Shown: one piece after another, positions 17,433-27,470 of the stretch
Position numbering within the stretch: position 1 is the first letter of the stretch
How the letters are laid out: each line of letters starts with the position of its first letter
DNA from: Candidatus Puniceispirillum sp.
GTDB taxonomy: Bacteria > Pseudomonadota > Alphaproteobacteria > Caedimonadales > UBA1908
Direction of reading: 5' to 3'
Length of the DNA: 64,000 bases
NCBI GenBank assembly: GCA_013822015.1
Contig: PNJU01000011.1
Coordinates: forward strand, 1-64,000
Translations under genes and position numbers: made by a program
Notes under the pieces: generated by a model
Database searches by the model: none
The model's input: the letters and a program-made list of their open reading frames with translations, nothing else
What the model was told of the DNA's origin: nothing

Positions 17433-19108
17433 AGTGGAAGTGACAGCGGCATAAAAGCTGTCTCTTTGCGAGGTGTCTTCTTGTAAGGCATTTTGATGCA
17501 CGTGACCGGAAAATTCTCTGGCAAGCGCACAAAGGCTTCCAGATTTTTAAGCCCTGCGATTTGTGTTCCCATAACAAGTGTTGAAGTGGTGCGCTGATTA
17601 TTGAGACTGACGCCGTCTCGAATCACGTTAACGCCATAAGACACATTTTCAGATACCTTTGTTTCCTCTGTTTTTCCCAGTACCTCCGAGATCCACTGGG
17701 TTGTGGTCGGGTCGTTACTGCGAAAAAAAACGTAGGTGTTAAACAAATCGAGAATGCTCTGGGCTTCATTTTTTGGGTAAAGGCTGTTGATCTGAGAGAT
17801 GCTCTGGATCCCAGCCACAACACAACCACCGTATTTACGCATTTCCGCAAGACCCATCTGGAGAGAAGGGATTTGATTGAGCGCGGGAAGTTCGTCAACA
17901 ACAAACCATAAACGGCGTCTGTCACATGGGGGTAAAGACATGAGCGCGCAAAGGGCCACCTCCAACCACGCCGACATGAAGGGGCGAAGAGATTCTCGCT
18001 GGTCTGGCATGGCTGTAATAAACAACCACTGATCAGGATTTTCCTCGCGGCGCACCCATTCACGCACGGAAAAACCTTCCTTGATACCTGTATCCTCAAG
18101 GTACTTGAAAGCTTGCAGATGGTTTGCCAATGTGGCGCGCAGGGATAAGGTCATTTTCTCTCCCTCTTTGTCTGTGTAGGGCGCGGCGTGGGTTTCCTGA
18201 AAGAAGGCCTCAAAAGCTTTTAGGTCTACTTGCGCTATAATCTCATGAAGTCTTTTTGTAGAACAGACATTGAGTTCTTTGAGTTTTTGCATGGCGGCGG
18301 TCAGAATCGCTTTGCTGCCGTTTTCCCAAAAGGGATCCTGGTGGGTGCGCCCTCGTGGAATGATGGCTGAGGTCAGTTGGTCGCATTCATAGTCCGTTGT
18401 CCAGTCACACCACGGCGACCACTTTTGACTACGCGCGTCAAAGGGATTGAGAAGAAGATCTTTGGAGGGATCATAAAACCTTGAGGTGTAATCACCCGTC
18501 AGATCTACAATGATGGCTCTGTTGGGGCGACGGCGGATTTGGGGCAAAAGTGTGTTAAAAAGATTTGTTTTTCCTGTGCCTGTTGTCCCTGAGACGAGCA
18601 TGTGGGATGTCTCTCGCCCTTTGACCAAGGGAAGAGGACCAAGTTTCATATCGCTTCCCTTTCTTTTGAGAAAGAGCCCAAGTCTGAGGCGCCTTACACT
18701 TGTAAGTTTGGCTCCCCTATGAAAGGTGGCTTTATTTTTATGTTTTCCAAGAGCAACCCAAAAAATCAGGACGCCCACAAAAAACCATGCTCCGAACCTA
18801 AGACTTGTCCAAAACTCCCTTTGTGCCGTGTTATGGACATGCTTGATAAGTTTTTTCACGGGAGGTCTGTTGTGATACAAAAGAGCTGGACTTGTTTTTA
18901 AACTTTCAAAAAAATTGAGCTCTGAGATAAGGGCTTTTCCATAAGGTTTCCACACAAACGACGGCAGAGCTTGAGTTGTACGCACGCCAAGCACAATGAG
19001 GATGAAACAAAAAGATAAAGTAAATCCCACCTTTACGACTTGACGCAACATCGATATGAAATGGATGTTTGTTTGACCACCTCGTACCATTTGATGGAAA
19101 AGACCCAT
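17420..19108 (-). CDS. traD: Conjugative coupling protein TraD (type IV coupling ATPase)
   Basis: The 562-residue inner-membrane ATPase has two N-terminal membrane segments (about 25-45 and 95-115), Walker A VSGTTGTGKTNL near residue 173, and Walker B WFVVDELPAL near residue 385. It links the relaxosome to the transfer channel and pumps DNA. It lies past traG, as in F, but is separated by a gene on the opposite strand. It is shorter than F TraD (about 717) and lacks the long Gln-rich tail. Confidence 0.9.
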   Translation of the reverse strand: MGLFHQMVRGGQTNIHFISMLRQVVKVGFTLSFCFILIVLGVRTTQALPSFVWKPYGKALISELNFFESLKTSPALLYHNRPPVKKLIKHVHNTAQREFWTSLRFGAWFFVGVLIFWVALGKHKNKATFHRGAKLTSVRRLRLGLFLKRKGSDMKLGPLPLVKGRETSHMLVSGTTGTGKTNLFNTLLPQIRRRPNRAIIVDLTGDYTSRFYDPSKDLLLNPFDARSQKWSPWCDWTTDYECDQLTSAIIPRGRTHQDPFWENGSKAILTAAMQKLKELNVCSTKRLHEIIAQVDLKAFEAFFQETHAAPYTDKEGEKMTLSLRATLANHLQAFKYLEDTGIKEGFSVREWVRREENPDQWLFITAMPDQRESLRPFMSAWLEVALCALMSLPPCDRRRLWFVVDELPALNQIPSLQMGLAEMRKYGGCVVAGIQSISQINSLYPKNEAQSILDLFNTYVFFRSNDPTTTQWISEVLGKTEETKVSENVSYGVNVIRDGVSLNNQRTTSTLVMGTQIAGLKNLEAFVRLPENFPVTCIKMPYKKTPRKETAFMPLSLPLQEE

Positions 19109-19165
19109 TCTTATTTCCTTTTCTATTTAAAGATGTTATAATCTAAGTAATGAGGAGGAGAGTAA

Positions 19166-19813
19166 ATGACACCGCAAAAACCTGTCCATGATCCGTTTTT
19201 TCAAAGAAGGACGACGGTGCTTACTGCTTTGGGCGTGAGCTTGGTATCCGCCTTTTCCTTTTTTCTGCTCTATGGTCAGGGATTCTTTACTTTCTTTACG
19301 GTTTCGTACTTTTCCCTCGTCATGTTGATTGATCTGATGCGCCTCAAAAGGAAAGAGAGCTATATTAATCCAACACAACTTTTGCTCGAGCAAGGCGTGA
19401 GTGTTTCTGATTTTGAGCGCTATCTCGTGTCCAAGAGGCGATACCGCGTCGTGGCCATTGCCGTTGGGTTTGTATCGGGCATCATTGCCGCTAAAATAGG
19501 AGGATCTTTTCCTCTCTATGTGTGGGCAGGATGCTTTGGAGGGTGGTGTTTCTATCCCCTTGTGCGGAAAATCTATTTGAGAATACCAGGACCAAAACTC
19601 ATTACACATAATACGAATATAGACCTTGATTATGGGCCCTATAACCCAGCTGAATATATTTCGAGAAGTGACCATAACGGGGCATATAGTCCATCTGTCT
19701 ACATCAATGATAGTTTGAGTAGTAACCCCAATGGGCCATACAGCTGGATTCTGGGAACTGTTGCTTATAATTTGAATGTGCATCCTCCCGTCATAAAATC
19801 TAGCCATTTCTGA
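19166..19813 (+). CDS. Membrane protein between traG and traD, possible entry exclusion
   Basis: The 215-residue protein has four likely membrane segments (about 17-35, 38-52, 95-115, 118-140) and a hydrophilic C-terminal part with Asn/Tyr/Gly-rich repeats (YGPYNPAEY, NGAYSPSVY, NGPYSW). GAGGAGGAG lies 8 nt before the ATG, supporting expression from the strand opposite to the transfer operon. No family is recognised. In F the inner-membrane exclusion protein TraS lies between traG and traD, so the position suggests a similar role, but only position and topology support this. Confidence 0.6.
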   Translation: MTPQKPVHDPFFQRRTTVLTALGVSLVSAFSFFLLYGQGFFTFFTVSYFSLVMLIDLMRLKRKESYINPTQLLLEQGVSVSDFERYLVSKRRYRVVAIAVGFVSGIIAAKIGGSFPLYVWAGCFGGWCFYPLVRKIYLRIPGPKLITHNTNIDLDYGPYNPAEYISRSDHNGAYSPSVYINDSLSSNPNGPYSWILGTVAYNLNVHPPVIKSSHF

Positions 19814-19823
19814 AGACGACATT

Positions 19824-22790
19824 CTATTTCTCCTTAGGCTTGAGGTTCACGCCAGGCATGGGGGCACGATCAAGAGCATCGCTGCCTGAGGCATGTTTGA
19901 TTTCTTGCGCAAGCTCTCTCATGTCACCTTTATTTAAGCTGAACTGTTTGGCAGCTTGTGCAAGATGACCGGTTTGCCCGGCCTCTTCTATCCTATCACC
20001 CAAAGCACGCATTTCTTCCTCCATGGCAGGAACACGACGATCAAAGTCAGAAAGCGCCTGGGCGTTGCGACTCTCCACCTGTTGTTGCAGAGCACTACCT
20101 TGCCCGCTCACACGCTCGTCCAAATGATGAATGCCGTCTTGACGTGCGCGCTCCAAAATGGGGGAGTGGTCCATACCCATCTCAGGAAAAGGCGTGTTTT
20201 GTGCAAAGCTTTGATACCCTCGTTCAATGTCAGAAGCCGATTGTATGTCGGATTTATCCCAGTATGCCTCCAGCCCGGCTTGACGCTGGGCCAAAAATTC
20301 TTGCTGATATACCTTGTTTGCTTGTGGGTCGTTTAAAAGAATGTGTTTCGCCTGGTGATGTCCCATGGGATGTCCGCCTCCCATGTATGACTGCTCAGCC
20401 AGCCAATCTTTATAGTCTTGGGTCACGTTATCACTAATGGTGGACGCATGACTTGACACGCGAGTAGAAGATTCGCTGAAGGAATGAGCACGTTGGAAGC
20501 TTGCAGCAGACTCTTGCCTGAACTGAATGGACTGTTCCTGTGAACCCGAGATGCTATCACTCAAACGGGATCCAACATCATCACTGGCTGTAAAGCGTCT
20601 ATCGTGTACCGCCTGAACAGTATGACTCAGAGCCTCAGACAGCCCTTCGCGCTTAGCAAAGTTTTGTGCTTCTTGTAAAAGAGCTGCTTCCGTTGAAGTA
20701 CCTGACTTGTTTGCACGAACGCCTATAGACCCACTTGCGCCTACAGAAGCCTGAGCACCTGTGCCGAATATATTTATCCCTTTAGATGCGTTAAATCCAA
20801 AATGAGCACTAGCAGCCCCCTCTGCCAAAATACTTGCGGCTGTTGAGTAGTCCAAGCGGTGTTGCTTGGCAAAGTCCTCGGTTTTATCTTTGATAAAGTT
20901 CAGTTGTTTAGACAGCCCCCCAGAGGCACTATCCGAGTCACTTGTGGAGAGGTTTTGATTCACAGCCTCATGCTTTGCCAGCTCCATGGCATCTCTAAAG
21001 GCAGATGCTTGATGGCTGCTTGAGGCCACCATTTGGTTTTGCGCGGCTGTATAGGATTTGGAGGCTTGGTGTTGCAAGCTCTCCTGCATGCTTTCAGTGA
21101 TGTTAAGATTGCTCGCAAGCGCCGATACTTTCTGATCAATGATCTGATGTCCGTCATGAGTTGTCGTCTCACTGATGCGTCCATCGTTTTGGCTGAAAGC
21201 GCCTGATTGCCAGTGAGCGGAGCTTGAGTGTTGATTCATAGTTGTGTTGCCCGCTTGAACGGTTCCCTGTGACACGTTGCCAAAGGAAAAATTACCTGAG
21301 ACGATTTCATCGCTTGCCCGGGCGGCAACTCCTCCCACAACCGATGAAAGAGAGGATGAGAGCTGTGGAAGGCGCAATGACCCCTCATGCACAAGTCCCC
21401 AGGCCATAAGTGGAATCATGATGGCAGCATATCCGGCCATGGCCGTGATATCGGCGTTGAAGTCCATAATGCCCACAGAGTTAGCAATGGTCATCCCATG
21501 GGCGTCACCAATACCGCTCATGCTGACACTTCTTGACTGAGCGTAAAGGGTCATTACCATATTCAGCACGCTGTAAAACGGACCCCAAATATTAATCCAC
21601 AACGCGGAATATGCCCACGACTTGAGATAGCGCACTCCCTTGGGCATGAGCGTCAAGGGAAAGATGAACATGATGGACATATAAACAAGAGCCTCTAACA
21701 GAACCCTTGCAACCACTAGCCAGTCTCCCGCAAGGGCTCCCATGGTTGCAAAGTTTTCTCGCTGTTGAAGATACGCTTTTCTTACAGCAAAATTAGGCGC
21801 ATTACCCAGGCCAACGGATTTGTTTTCAATACCATCTACAACGGCACTGATCATAATTTGCTGTTTCATGATGTCTTGTGCCGCGCGCACATCATTGAGA
21901 AGATACCCAAAGGAAACTGGAAGATATTTGAATAGCTCTGTCTTGTAATTGAGAGGAACATTGGGCATGGAAGCCTCAGAAGACGATGCCGTTCCATCTG
22001 AGGAAGAAGGTGCAAGGGGAGAAGTGCTTCTTCTAAAGATTTTTCGACCAAAGAATTCCGCACTTTTGGAAACAACACCGTCCGCACCTTGAAATCTCTC
22101 CGTCAGACGCGACGCACCCACGGCGCAGGTCACTACTTCACTACGGAGCCCTTTTGTTGTCCACAAAAATGAACGCACAGGAGAGGGTTCTGCCATCACT
22201 AAACCCCAGATGTTCGGTGAATTTTTAAGATCTTGCAGCGTATATTTGCGTCCCATTAGTGCGTCATAGGCCACACACTGCGACACAAATCCTCGCATAT
22301 TCTCAGCAACGTTTTCGTCAACAATTTTGAACTGTCGCGTTTGTTGGATAAGGTTGCTCGCAAAAACCGCCCCTGTTTTATGATAATTAAGATCATCGGG
22401 AAGCGAGAAAACCTGGTCTGCTTTTTGTGTGATCATATGTCCAAAATTGCTGAAAACACTTGCGGTGACAGCCAACCCTATGGGGACATGGTCAACCTTG
22501 TCATGGGTTTTATGGAGAGGGTCAATAATCCATACGCTAGCAACCGGGGTGAAGAAGATTGTTAGAAAAAAGACAAAAGGCATGAAGAAGGCGCGCACCA
22601 CTTCCATTTGATCACGCCACATGGCCCCGTAAAGGGCCACAGTGAACCCAATAAACCAAGCCATGCGCACGCAAATATTGAAAATGCTCCCCGTCTGCCC
22701 TGCGTGGTCGCCACTTATGAGAAGGGCCAGCGCATTAAAGAGATTGGTGAGCACCTCACCTCCACCCAGGGTATAGACCTTCATTTCCAT
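19824..22790 (-). CDS. traG: Mating-pair stabilisation protein TraG
   Basis: The 988-residue protein has a polytopic N-terminal half (TraG_N; membrane segments near 40-60, 75-95, 350-385, 445-475) and a long periplasmic or translocated C-terminal half rich in Ser, Gln, Ala and His. F TraG (938 residues) has the same layout and works in pilus assembly and mating aggregate stabilisation. It follows traH by 15 bp in the expected order. The C-terminal half is low in complexity and likely coiled. Confidence 0.85.
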   Translation of the reverse strand: MEMKVYTLGGGEVLTNLFNALALLISGDHAGQTGSIFNICVRMAWFIGFTVALYGAMWRDQMEVVRAFFMPFVFFLTIFFTPVASVWIIDPLHKTHDKVDHVPIGLAVTASVFSNFGHMITQKADQVFSLPDDLNYHKTGAVFASNLIQQTRQFKIVDENVAENMRGFVSQCVAYDALMGRKYTLQDLKNSPNIWGLVMAEPSPVRSFLWTTKGLRSEVVTCAVGASRLTERFQGADGVVSKSAEFFGRKIFRRSTSPLAPSSSDGTASSSEASMPNVPLNYKTELFKYLPVSFGYLLNDVRAAQDIMKQQIMISAVVDGIENKSVGLGNAPNFAVRKAYLQQRENFATMGALAGDWLVVARVLLEALVYMSIMFIFPLTLMPKGVRYLKSWAYSALWINIWGPFYSVLNMVMTLYAQSRSVSMSGIGDAHGMTIANSVGIMDFNADITAMAGYAAIMIPLMAWGLVHEGSLRLPQLSSSLSSVVGGVAARASDEIVSGNFSFGNVSQGTVQAGNTTMNQHSSSAHWQSGAFSQNDGRISETTTHDGHQIIDQKVSALASNLNITESMQESLQHQASKSYTAAQNQMVASSSHQASAFRDAMELAKHEAVNQNLSTSDSDSASGGLSKQLNFIKDKTEDFAKQHRLDYSTAASILAEGAASAHFGFNASKGINIFGTGAQASVGASGSIGVRANKSGTSTEAALLQEAQNFAKREGLSEALSHTVQAVHDRRFTASDDVGSRLSDSISGSQEQSIQFRQESAASFQRAHSFSESSTRVSSHASTISDNVTQDYKDWLAEQSYMGGGHPMGHHQAKHILLNDPQANKVYQQEFLAQRQAGLEAYWDKSDIQSASDIERGYQSFAQNTPFPEMGMDHSPILERARQDGIHHLDERVSGQGSALQQQVESRNAQALSDFDRRVPAMEEEMRALGDRIEEAGQTGHLAQAAKQFSLNKGDMRELAQEIKHASGSDALDRAPMPGVNLKPKEK

Positions 22791-22805
22791 CTAGGGTTCT
22801 CCTTT

Positions 22806-24185
22806 TTAGTTCTTTTCAGGGGTGGTCAACGCCAGATTGCTGAAAATCTGGGACTCAAGCAGAGAGGATTTTTCAATCAGCCCTAAAACAGCCTGAAGGT
22901 TCTGCATGGCGCTGCTTTTACGGGCAAATACCCGTTCTCTGACGCGGTGAATGCCGTCTAAAAGGCGACGAATGTGGGATTCTTCCACCTGGACGGAGCG
23001 CAATTCGTTCACGTTAGCCGTGATGATGTCCAGAATGTCTAAGAGATACTGAGACAACAGATCATAAGCGATGGTTTTGGCGTAATCCCTGATATCGATG
23101 GGTGCACGTCCCCTTTGATAGGCCGTCGACACATTAAGAATTTTATAGATCGGCAGTGAGGTGGAGTTGAGAAAAGCAATTTCAACGTTTGAGAGTTTTG
23201 TATCGTCATAGACTTTTTGCACCATGCTATCAAGAAGATCGGACACACGTCTTTCGAGCGGATTTGTGATGGTCACTTGCTGAGCCGTTGGCTTGAGGCA
23301 GCCATCCTCAGTGGTTGTGTCACACTTCCAAATTTTGGCACTGCCTCCTGACAAAAGAGCGTTGATGAGATCTCCATGATCCGCAAGGGACGCAAGGTAA
23401 GAAACCGACAGGGGCGCCTCATCACCTGCACCTGTTTTTCTGGAAATGAGACTGCCAGACAATGTCATGAAGAACTCTGCAAGCTCTGTGTCTTGGGCAA
23501 GAAATCCATTTTTTTGTATGGCGCGCCACGCCAGATTATATTCGCCCACAAGCATATCTTTGTATTTTGGATCCTCTTTAGCTCGGTTCAAAGTCTCGTC
23601 TCTTTTTCCATCAGCACCACAATTTTGACGAGCCTTTGCCCAGTCAGACACAGCGCCTAGGTTACCCGCCATGGTTGTACACAAGTGTTTGCTGGCCATA
23701 TCAGATTGAGGCCAAACCCCTCCTATGGCTGTCGCTGCCACCTCACAAGAGTTGATGTTCATTTGGTTTATTTTTTGAGCAAGGGCGTTGAGCTCACTCA
23801 CCACGTTATAAATCTGGGGAGACATGGTTTGGAGACCCAGCATAAAAGCGTAGCTGGCTGCGTTTGAGCCAATGGCGCGAAGGGCTGAGACAAGTTCCTG
23901 GCCACTGACAAAGCTCATTCCGCCCAAATGCAGGTCAATACCTCCGCATCCTGCTCGAAAAGACGGCATTTGAAGGGTCATGGGCTGAATATTACGCGCC
24001 CCGTTTCGCACATATATCCCACCCCCTGTGTAGTACCCTGCCGTTTGATCCGTATAAGCGCCTTCGTCGGTGGCATTCACGGCGCCTCCCATCTTGTCAA
24101 AAAAAGAACCCAAATCGTGGGCCACGCCTGCCTTTGCAGGACATTGAGAGAGAATGAAGAGCGAAACCAGCAAGAAAAGTCTCAT
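22806..24185 (-). CDS. traH: Conjugal transfer pilus assembly protein TraH
   Basis: The 459-residue protein has a cleavable signal peptide (MRLFLLVSLFILSQCPAKAG) and the TraH pattern GGGIYVRNGARNIQPMTLQMPSFRAGCGGIDLHLGGMSF near residues 50-90. It is a periplasmic component that acts with TraF, TraU, TraW and TrbC in F-pilus extension. Its start overlaps the traF stop (ATGA-type coupling). Confidence 0.92.
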   Translation of the reverse strand: MRLFLLVSLFILSQCPAKAGVAHDLGSFFDKMGGAVNATDEGAYTDQTAGYYTGGGIYVRNGARNIQPMTLQMPSFRAGCGGIDLHLGGMSFVSGQELVSALRAIGSNAASYAFMLGLQTMSPQIYNVVSELNALAQKINQMNINSCEVAATAIGGVWPQSDMASKHLCTTMAGNLGAVSDWAKARQNCGADGKRDETLNRAKEDPKYKDMLVGEYNLAWRAIQKNGFLAQDTELAEFFMTLSGSLISRKTGAGDEAPLSVSYLASLADHGDLINALLSGGSAKIWKCDTTTEDGCLKPTAQQVTITNPLERRVSDLLDSMVQKVYDDTKLSNVEIAFLNSTSLPIYKILNVSTAYQRGRAPIDIRDYAKTIAYDLLSQYLLDILDIITANVNELRSVQVEESHIRRLLDGIHRVRERVFARKSSAMQNLQAVLGLIEKSSLLESQIFSNLALTTPEKN

Positions 24186-24940
24186 TTTTTTGCATCCTTT
24201 GTGAGCAGCATAATGCGCTCCTCAATTTCGTCCTCTGTGGTGAGACCAAAACCAAGGGGCACAACTTCATAAGTATTTGGCTCCACAGCCAAAAGTGTTG
24301 GAAGATATTGCACGTTTAGACGCTGTGCGATGCCATTGTCGGGAAGCGCGTTGGGAAATTCTTTAAGGCTGCCGCCGTCTTTGCTCACAGCCAAAACTTC
24401 AAACCCATATTTTTTTGCAAATCGCTTAATGATCGGGGCAAATTTATGGCAATAGGGACAGCTTTGGCTGAAAAAAAACATAAGGCCATGTGTTTTAGAC
24501 AAGGCCTTGATCTTGCTTTCTTTCGCTGCACTTCTTTTATCAAGATAGGCGTGTCGTGCGACCTGATTCACGGGATATAGGGTTGTGAAATCAAGGTCAG
24601 GATTACGATAAGTTGACTCACGCCATTTGTCTGTAAAGGCCTGGGCTCGCTGGGACATATCCTTTTGCATAAGTTGGTAGGCTTGTACGTTCTCAAGGGT
24701 CGGAACAGACAGCGCCAGATGAAGGCGCCTTTCAAGCTCTGCGCGGTAGGCTCTAATGAGATCCGTTGGAGAAGGGACGGGAAGTGCTTTTTTCTCCACT
24801 TCATCGTTCTCTTGGGGTTTTTCCTCTGGAGCTTGTATGGGTTCATACCAGTGCCATCCCATAGCACGCTCATCCCAAAAACCAGCAAAGGAAGGGTACG
24901 CAAAAACCAAACCCATAAGGAAAAAAGCCCACACACCCAT
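24182..24940 (-). CDS. traF: TraF, thioredoxin-fold pilus assembly protein
   Basis: The 252-residue periplasmic protein has a signal peptide, the W.W pattern near the mature start (GWHWYEP), and a C-terminal thioredoxin fold. FSQSCPYCHKFAP holds a CPYC redox motif and YLPTLLAVEP the cis-Pro. F TraF lacks the CxxC, which F carries on TrbB instead; no separate trbB is present here, so this protein may combine both roles in folding Cys-rich TraN, TraU and TraH. Confidence 0.9.
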   Translation of the reverse strand: MGVWAFFLMGLVFAYPSFAGFWDERAMGWHWYEPIQAPEEKPQENDEVEKKALPVPSPTDLIRAYRAELERRLHLALSVPTLENVQAYQLMQKDMSQRAQAFTDKWRESTYRNPDLDFTTLYPVNQVARHAYLDKRSAAKESKIKALSKTHGLMFFFSQSCPYCHKFAPIIKRFAKKYGFEVLAVSKDGGSLKEFPNALPDNGIAQRLNVQYLPTLLAVEPNTYEVVPLGFGLTTEDEIEERIMLLTKDAKK

Positions 24941-24943
24941 TCT

Positions 24944-26920
24944 CTACAGCTCCTTCTTTTTGTGGTCAGCAATATCTTGCTGCACATGGTGCATACGCTC
25001 TTTTACGCGCTCCACAATGCGTGTGCTGTTTGCAACCATGTCTTTTACATCCGGTATTTTTCCTGCCTTGAATCGGGACATGATTTCCTCGAAGAGCTCA
25101 CTCAAATCCAGTCTGGAAAAGTCTATGCGTGAGATTTCCTCGGGTGTAAGGCCCCGGCACATGGGATTTTTGGGCTCTCCCCATGAAATTGCGAGTTGTG
25201 CCCGCCCTTGTTCATTAATGAGTTTTGCAAGTTTTGAGGTGAAACAGCAGAAGGATGTTTTTTTCTTAACGCAAACGCCCGCCACCTTGTCAGAGCAGTA
25301 GGTTCCCACCTGAACGCACAGGTTTTTCTGGCGTTTCACAGCAAGCTCTTTTTCAAGTTTATCACATTTTGTAAGGCCCATGGACACACCCCAGCCATTA
25401 TGACCTCCACAGCAATCACGTATTCCCATTACCAAGCGCGAACATCTGTTGTCGTTGCCTTTAAAAATTTCAAAGAAGCCAGCGCGCACGTCATCTTGGA
25501 TTTTGCGAAAAATTTCTAGCTTTGAAATGGCATCCATCATTTCATCATTGGGGTGATATTCGGGCGTGGTACAATCGCCAGCCAGACAATACGGCGTATT
25601 GCCGGAGGATGCAGGGCGTATAATCTGGCGCGTTCCAGCGGGACAGCGATATGTCTGATGAAACACCACACACGCAGAGCCCACGTATTTTGAGCATGAA
25701 GAATCAATTTGAACACACCCTTTGGCACGCAAAGGACCGCAATTGTTTAAAGATGGTGTATAGCAGGCGTAGGTAATCTTCTTTTTCCAGCAAGGTCTTG
25801 TAAAACTCATCCCGCCGATGATTCTTGTACCCTCGCCCTCAAGGCAGTCTTCTTGAACAACGGAACAAAGACCATCATCTGCTTTTCTCTCCAGGCGACC
25901 GCAATCATTCACGAAAGTCTCTGTTATATCCTCAGGACGAGGCCATGCGGGATCTTTGTAGTGAACGTCAAAAACAAACTGATTTTTACCATAGAAACCA
26001 TAGTCCTCTGTCTTACCATACATCTCAGGAAGATATGGCCACTCTTTAAACAGTCCACCACCAAAGGATTGAGATTGATGATACAATTCAAATGGATTAT
26101 CAGACAGATAAACAACTTTTAAGATATGGGTAAGCCAATGTGATGGAAATGGATTAGACGTTCTCAGATCAGCTCTTGAGTGTTGATGCCATGTTCCTGA
26201 ATGAGAGTCGTAAACGGGGTGATTAATGTCAACAACACCATTGCTTGTCAATACAAGCGAAATGGGAAAATAGTGAGTTGCGTATGGCAGCATGTGCATC
26301 GCATCGTTTTTTAAACTTGCTTCGTAATAGGGACGTAAATGTTCTGAAATCACCCATGGAGCAGCACCTGACTCACCCTGGTAACGCTGGCTCGTTACAG
26401 TGACTCTGTGCACCGGGGTTTTCTGGGGGGCAACTCTGATATGCAGGGTTGCGTGGCATGCCTTAGTGGTAGGCGCGCCACTTTCCTGGCAAGTTTTATT
26501 TTCATAAAGTTGCTCTGTGACTGCTTCATAGGTTTGAACGGGCTCACCTGCAACGGCCTTCATGGGATCCTTGAAGGCCGTCTTCGCATTTGTAAAAAGA
26601 GGATCTGTTTTTGGGTCAAAGGTAAAGCGTTGCGCGCGCTGCTCGCTCTCGTAAATGGTTTGAGCAGCCTCACTTGTACGTGCACGCTCCTCGGCAGCAG
26701 ACCTTATCTTTTCTGCTTCATGGGGACTGTCCGTAAAAAGATTAGCTTCCTCTGGAACACCTTGAAAATCAGGTATCATGTTCTGGGGGTTGAGATTTTG
26801 AGGTAATACTTGAGGCATGGACTTCGCCTGGGCAATTCCTTGTGCATGTGCCGACGCCATATCCGCTTTAGAAGCACTTGACAGGGTGACGCACAAAGCA
26901 AAAGCAAACCTCAAAATCAT
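24944..26920 (-). CDS. traN: TraN, outer-membrane mating-pair stabilisation protein
   Basis: The 658-residue protein has a signal peptide, an N-terminal charged region, and a Cys-rich core from about residue 340 on (CGRLERKADDGLC, CWKKKITYACYTP, CSKYVGSACVVFHQTYRC). It ends with the TraN signature CCxF.SKLAKLINEQGR. TraN is an adhesin that fixes donor and recipient. The start overlaps the trbC stop by 4 bp. Confidence 0.9.
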   Translation of the reverse strand: MILRFAFALCVTLSSASKADMASAHAQGIAQAKSMPQVLPQNLNPQNMIPDFQGVPEEANLFTDSPHEAEKIRSAAEERARTSEAAQTIYESEQRAQRFTFDPKTDPLFTNAKTAFKDPMKAVAGEPVQTYEAVTEQLYENKTCQESGAPTTKACHATLHIRVAPQKTPVHRVTVTSQRYQGESGAAPWVISEHLRPYYEASLKNDAMHMLPYATHYFPISLVLTSNGVVDINHPVYDSHSGTWHQHSRADLRTSNPFPSHWLTHILKVVYLSDNPFELYHQSQSFGGGLFKEWPYLPEMYGKTEDYGFYGKNQFVFDVHYKDPAWPRPEDITETFVNDCGRLERKADDGLCSVVQEDCLEGEGTRIIGGMSFTRPCWKKKITYACYTPSLNNCGPLRAKGCVQIDSSCSKYVGSACVVFHQTYRCPAGTRQIIRPASSGNTPYCLAGDCTTPEYHPNDEMMDAISKLEIFRKIQDDVRAGFFEIFKGNDNRCSRLVMGIRDCCGGHNGWGVSMGLTKCDKLEKELAVKRQKNLCVQVGTYCSDKVAGVCVKKKTSFCCFTSKLAKLINEQGRAQLAISWGEPKNPMCRGLTPEEISRIDFSRLDLSELFEEIMSRFKAGKIPDVKDMVANSTRIVERVKERMHHVQQDIADHKKKEL

Positions 26921-27462
26921 CTTTTATGACCTTCAAGTTTTGCCAAAAGAAGATCCGCTCCACCTACCTCTCCTTTGTCCCAAAACTGGGTCAGCGCATG
27001 ATACAGGGTCACGTGTCCCATGAGACGATCATGAACAGGTGTTGTGGCTTCATCATGGGGAATTTTTTTGGCATATACAAAAGTTGGGACCGTTGTAATG
27101 TGAAAACGCTCAAACAAAGTCGGATCAATCATGACACTTGCCTTGGCTGTCGTTAGAAACTGGGCTGTGCGCTTAAACGAATTATCAATAAGTCCTCTCA
27201 CCACTAGGGCTCCGCCAACCTTTTCCACCTCATTTGAGAGTTCTTTCAAGGCGTTCTCAGGCATACTGAAGGACACAAAGACAAGCAGCTGAGGAAGATC
27301 ACTCTTTTGCATGTTTTGCTTATCTACAAGACTCGCAAAAAAAGGATCTTTTTGAACGCGACATGCGGGCTTGCCGTCTGGCGTTGCCTCTCCTTTATGA
27401 CATGCACCAAAACACACTGAAGAGCCAAAAAGGAAAGAAGTTATGAGAAGAAACTTGAGCAT
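26917..27462 (-). CDS. trbC: TrbC, periplasmic pilus assembly protein
   Basis: The 181-residue protein begins with a signal peptide (MLKFLLITSFLFGSSVCFG) and carries the F-type TrbC pattern LLVFVSFSMPENALKEL and VVRGLIDNSFK. The fold is thioredoxin-like with the cis-Pro in ITTVPTFVY but no CxxC. It works with TraW and TraU in pilus assembly. F TrbC is about 212 residues, and TraW and TrbC are sometimes fused. Confidence 0.9.
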   Translation of the reverse strand: MLKFLLITSFLFGSSVCFGACHKGEATPDGKPACRVQKDPFFASLVDKQNMQKSDLPQLLVFVSFSMPENALKELSNEVEKVGGALVVRGLIDNSFKRTAQFLTTAKASVMIDPTLFERFHITTVPTFVYAKKIPHDEATTPVHDRLMGHVTLYHALTQFWDKGEVGGADLLLAKLEGHKR

Positions 27463-27470
27463 TTTTTATC

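Noticed and set aside
19136-19822. Long minus-strand frame (228 aa) opposite the membrane protein gene
   Set aside because: No ribosome site, no recognisable domain; the plus-strand frame has membrane helices and GAGGAGGAG before its ATG.
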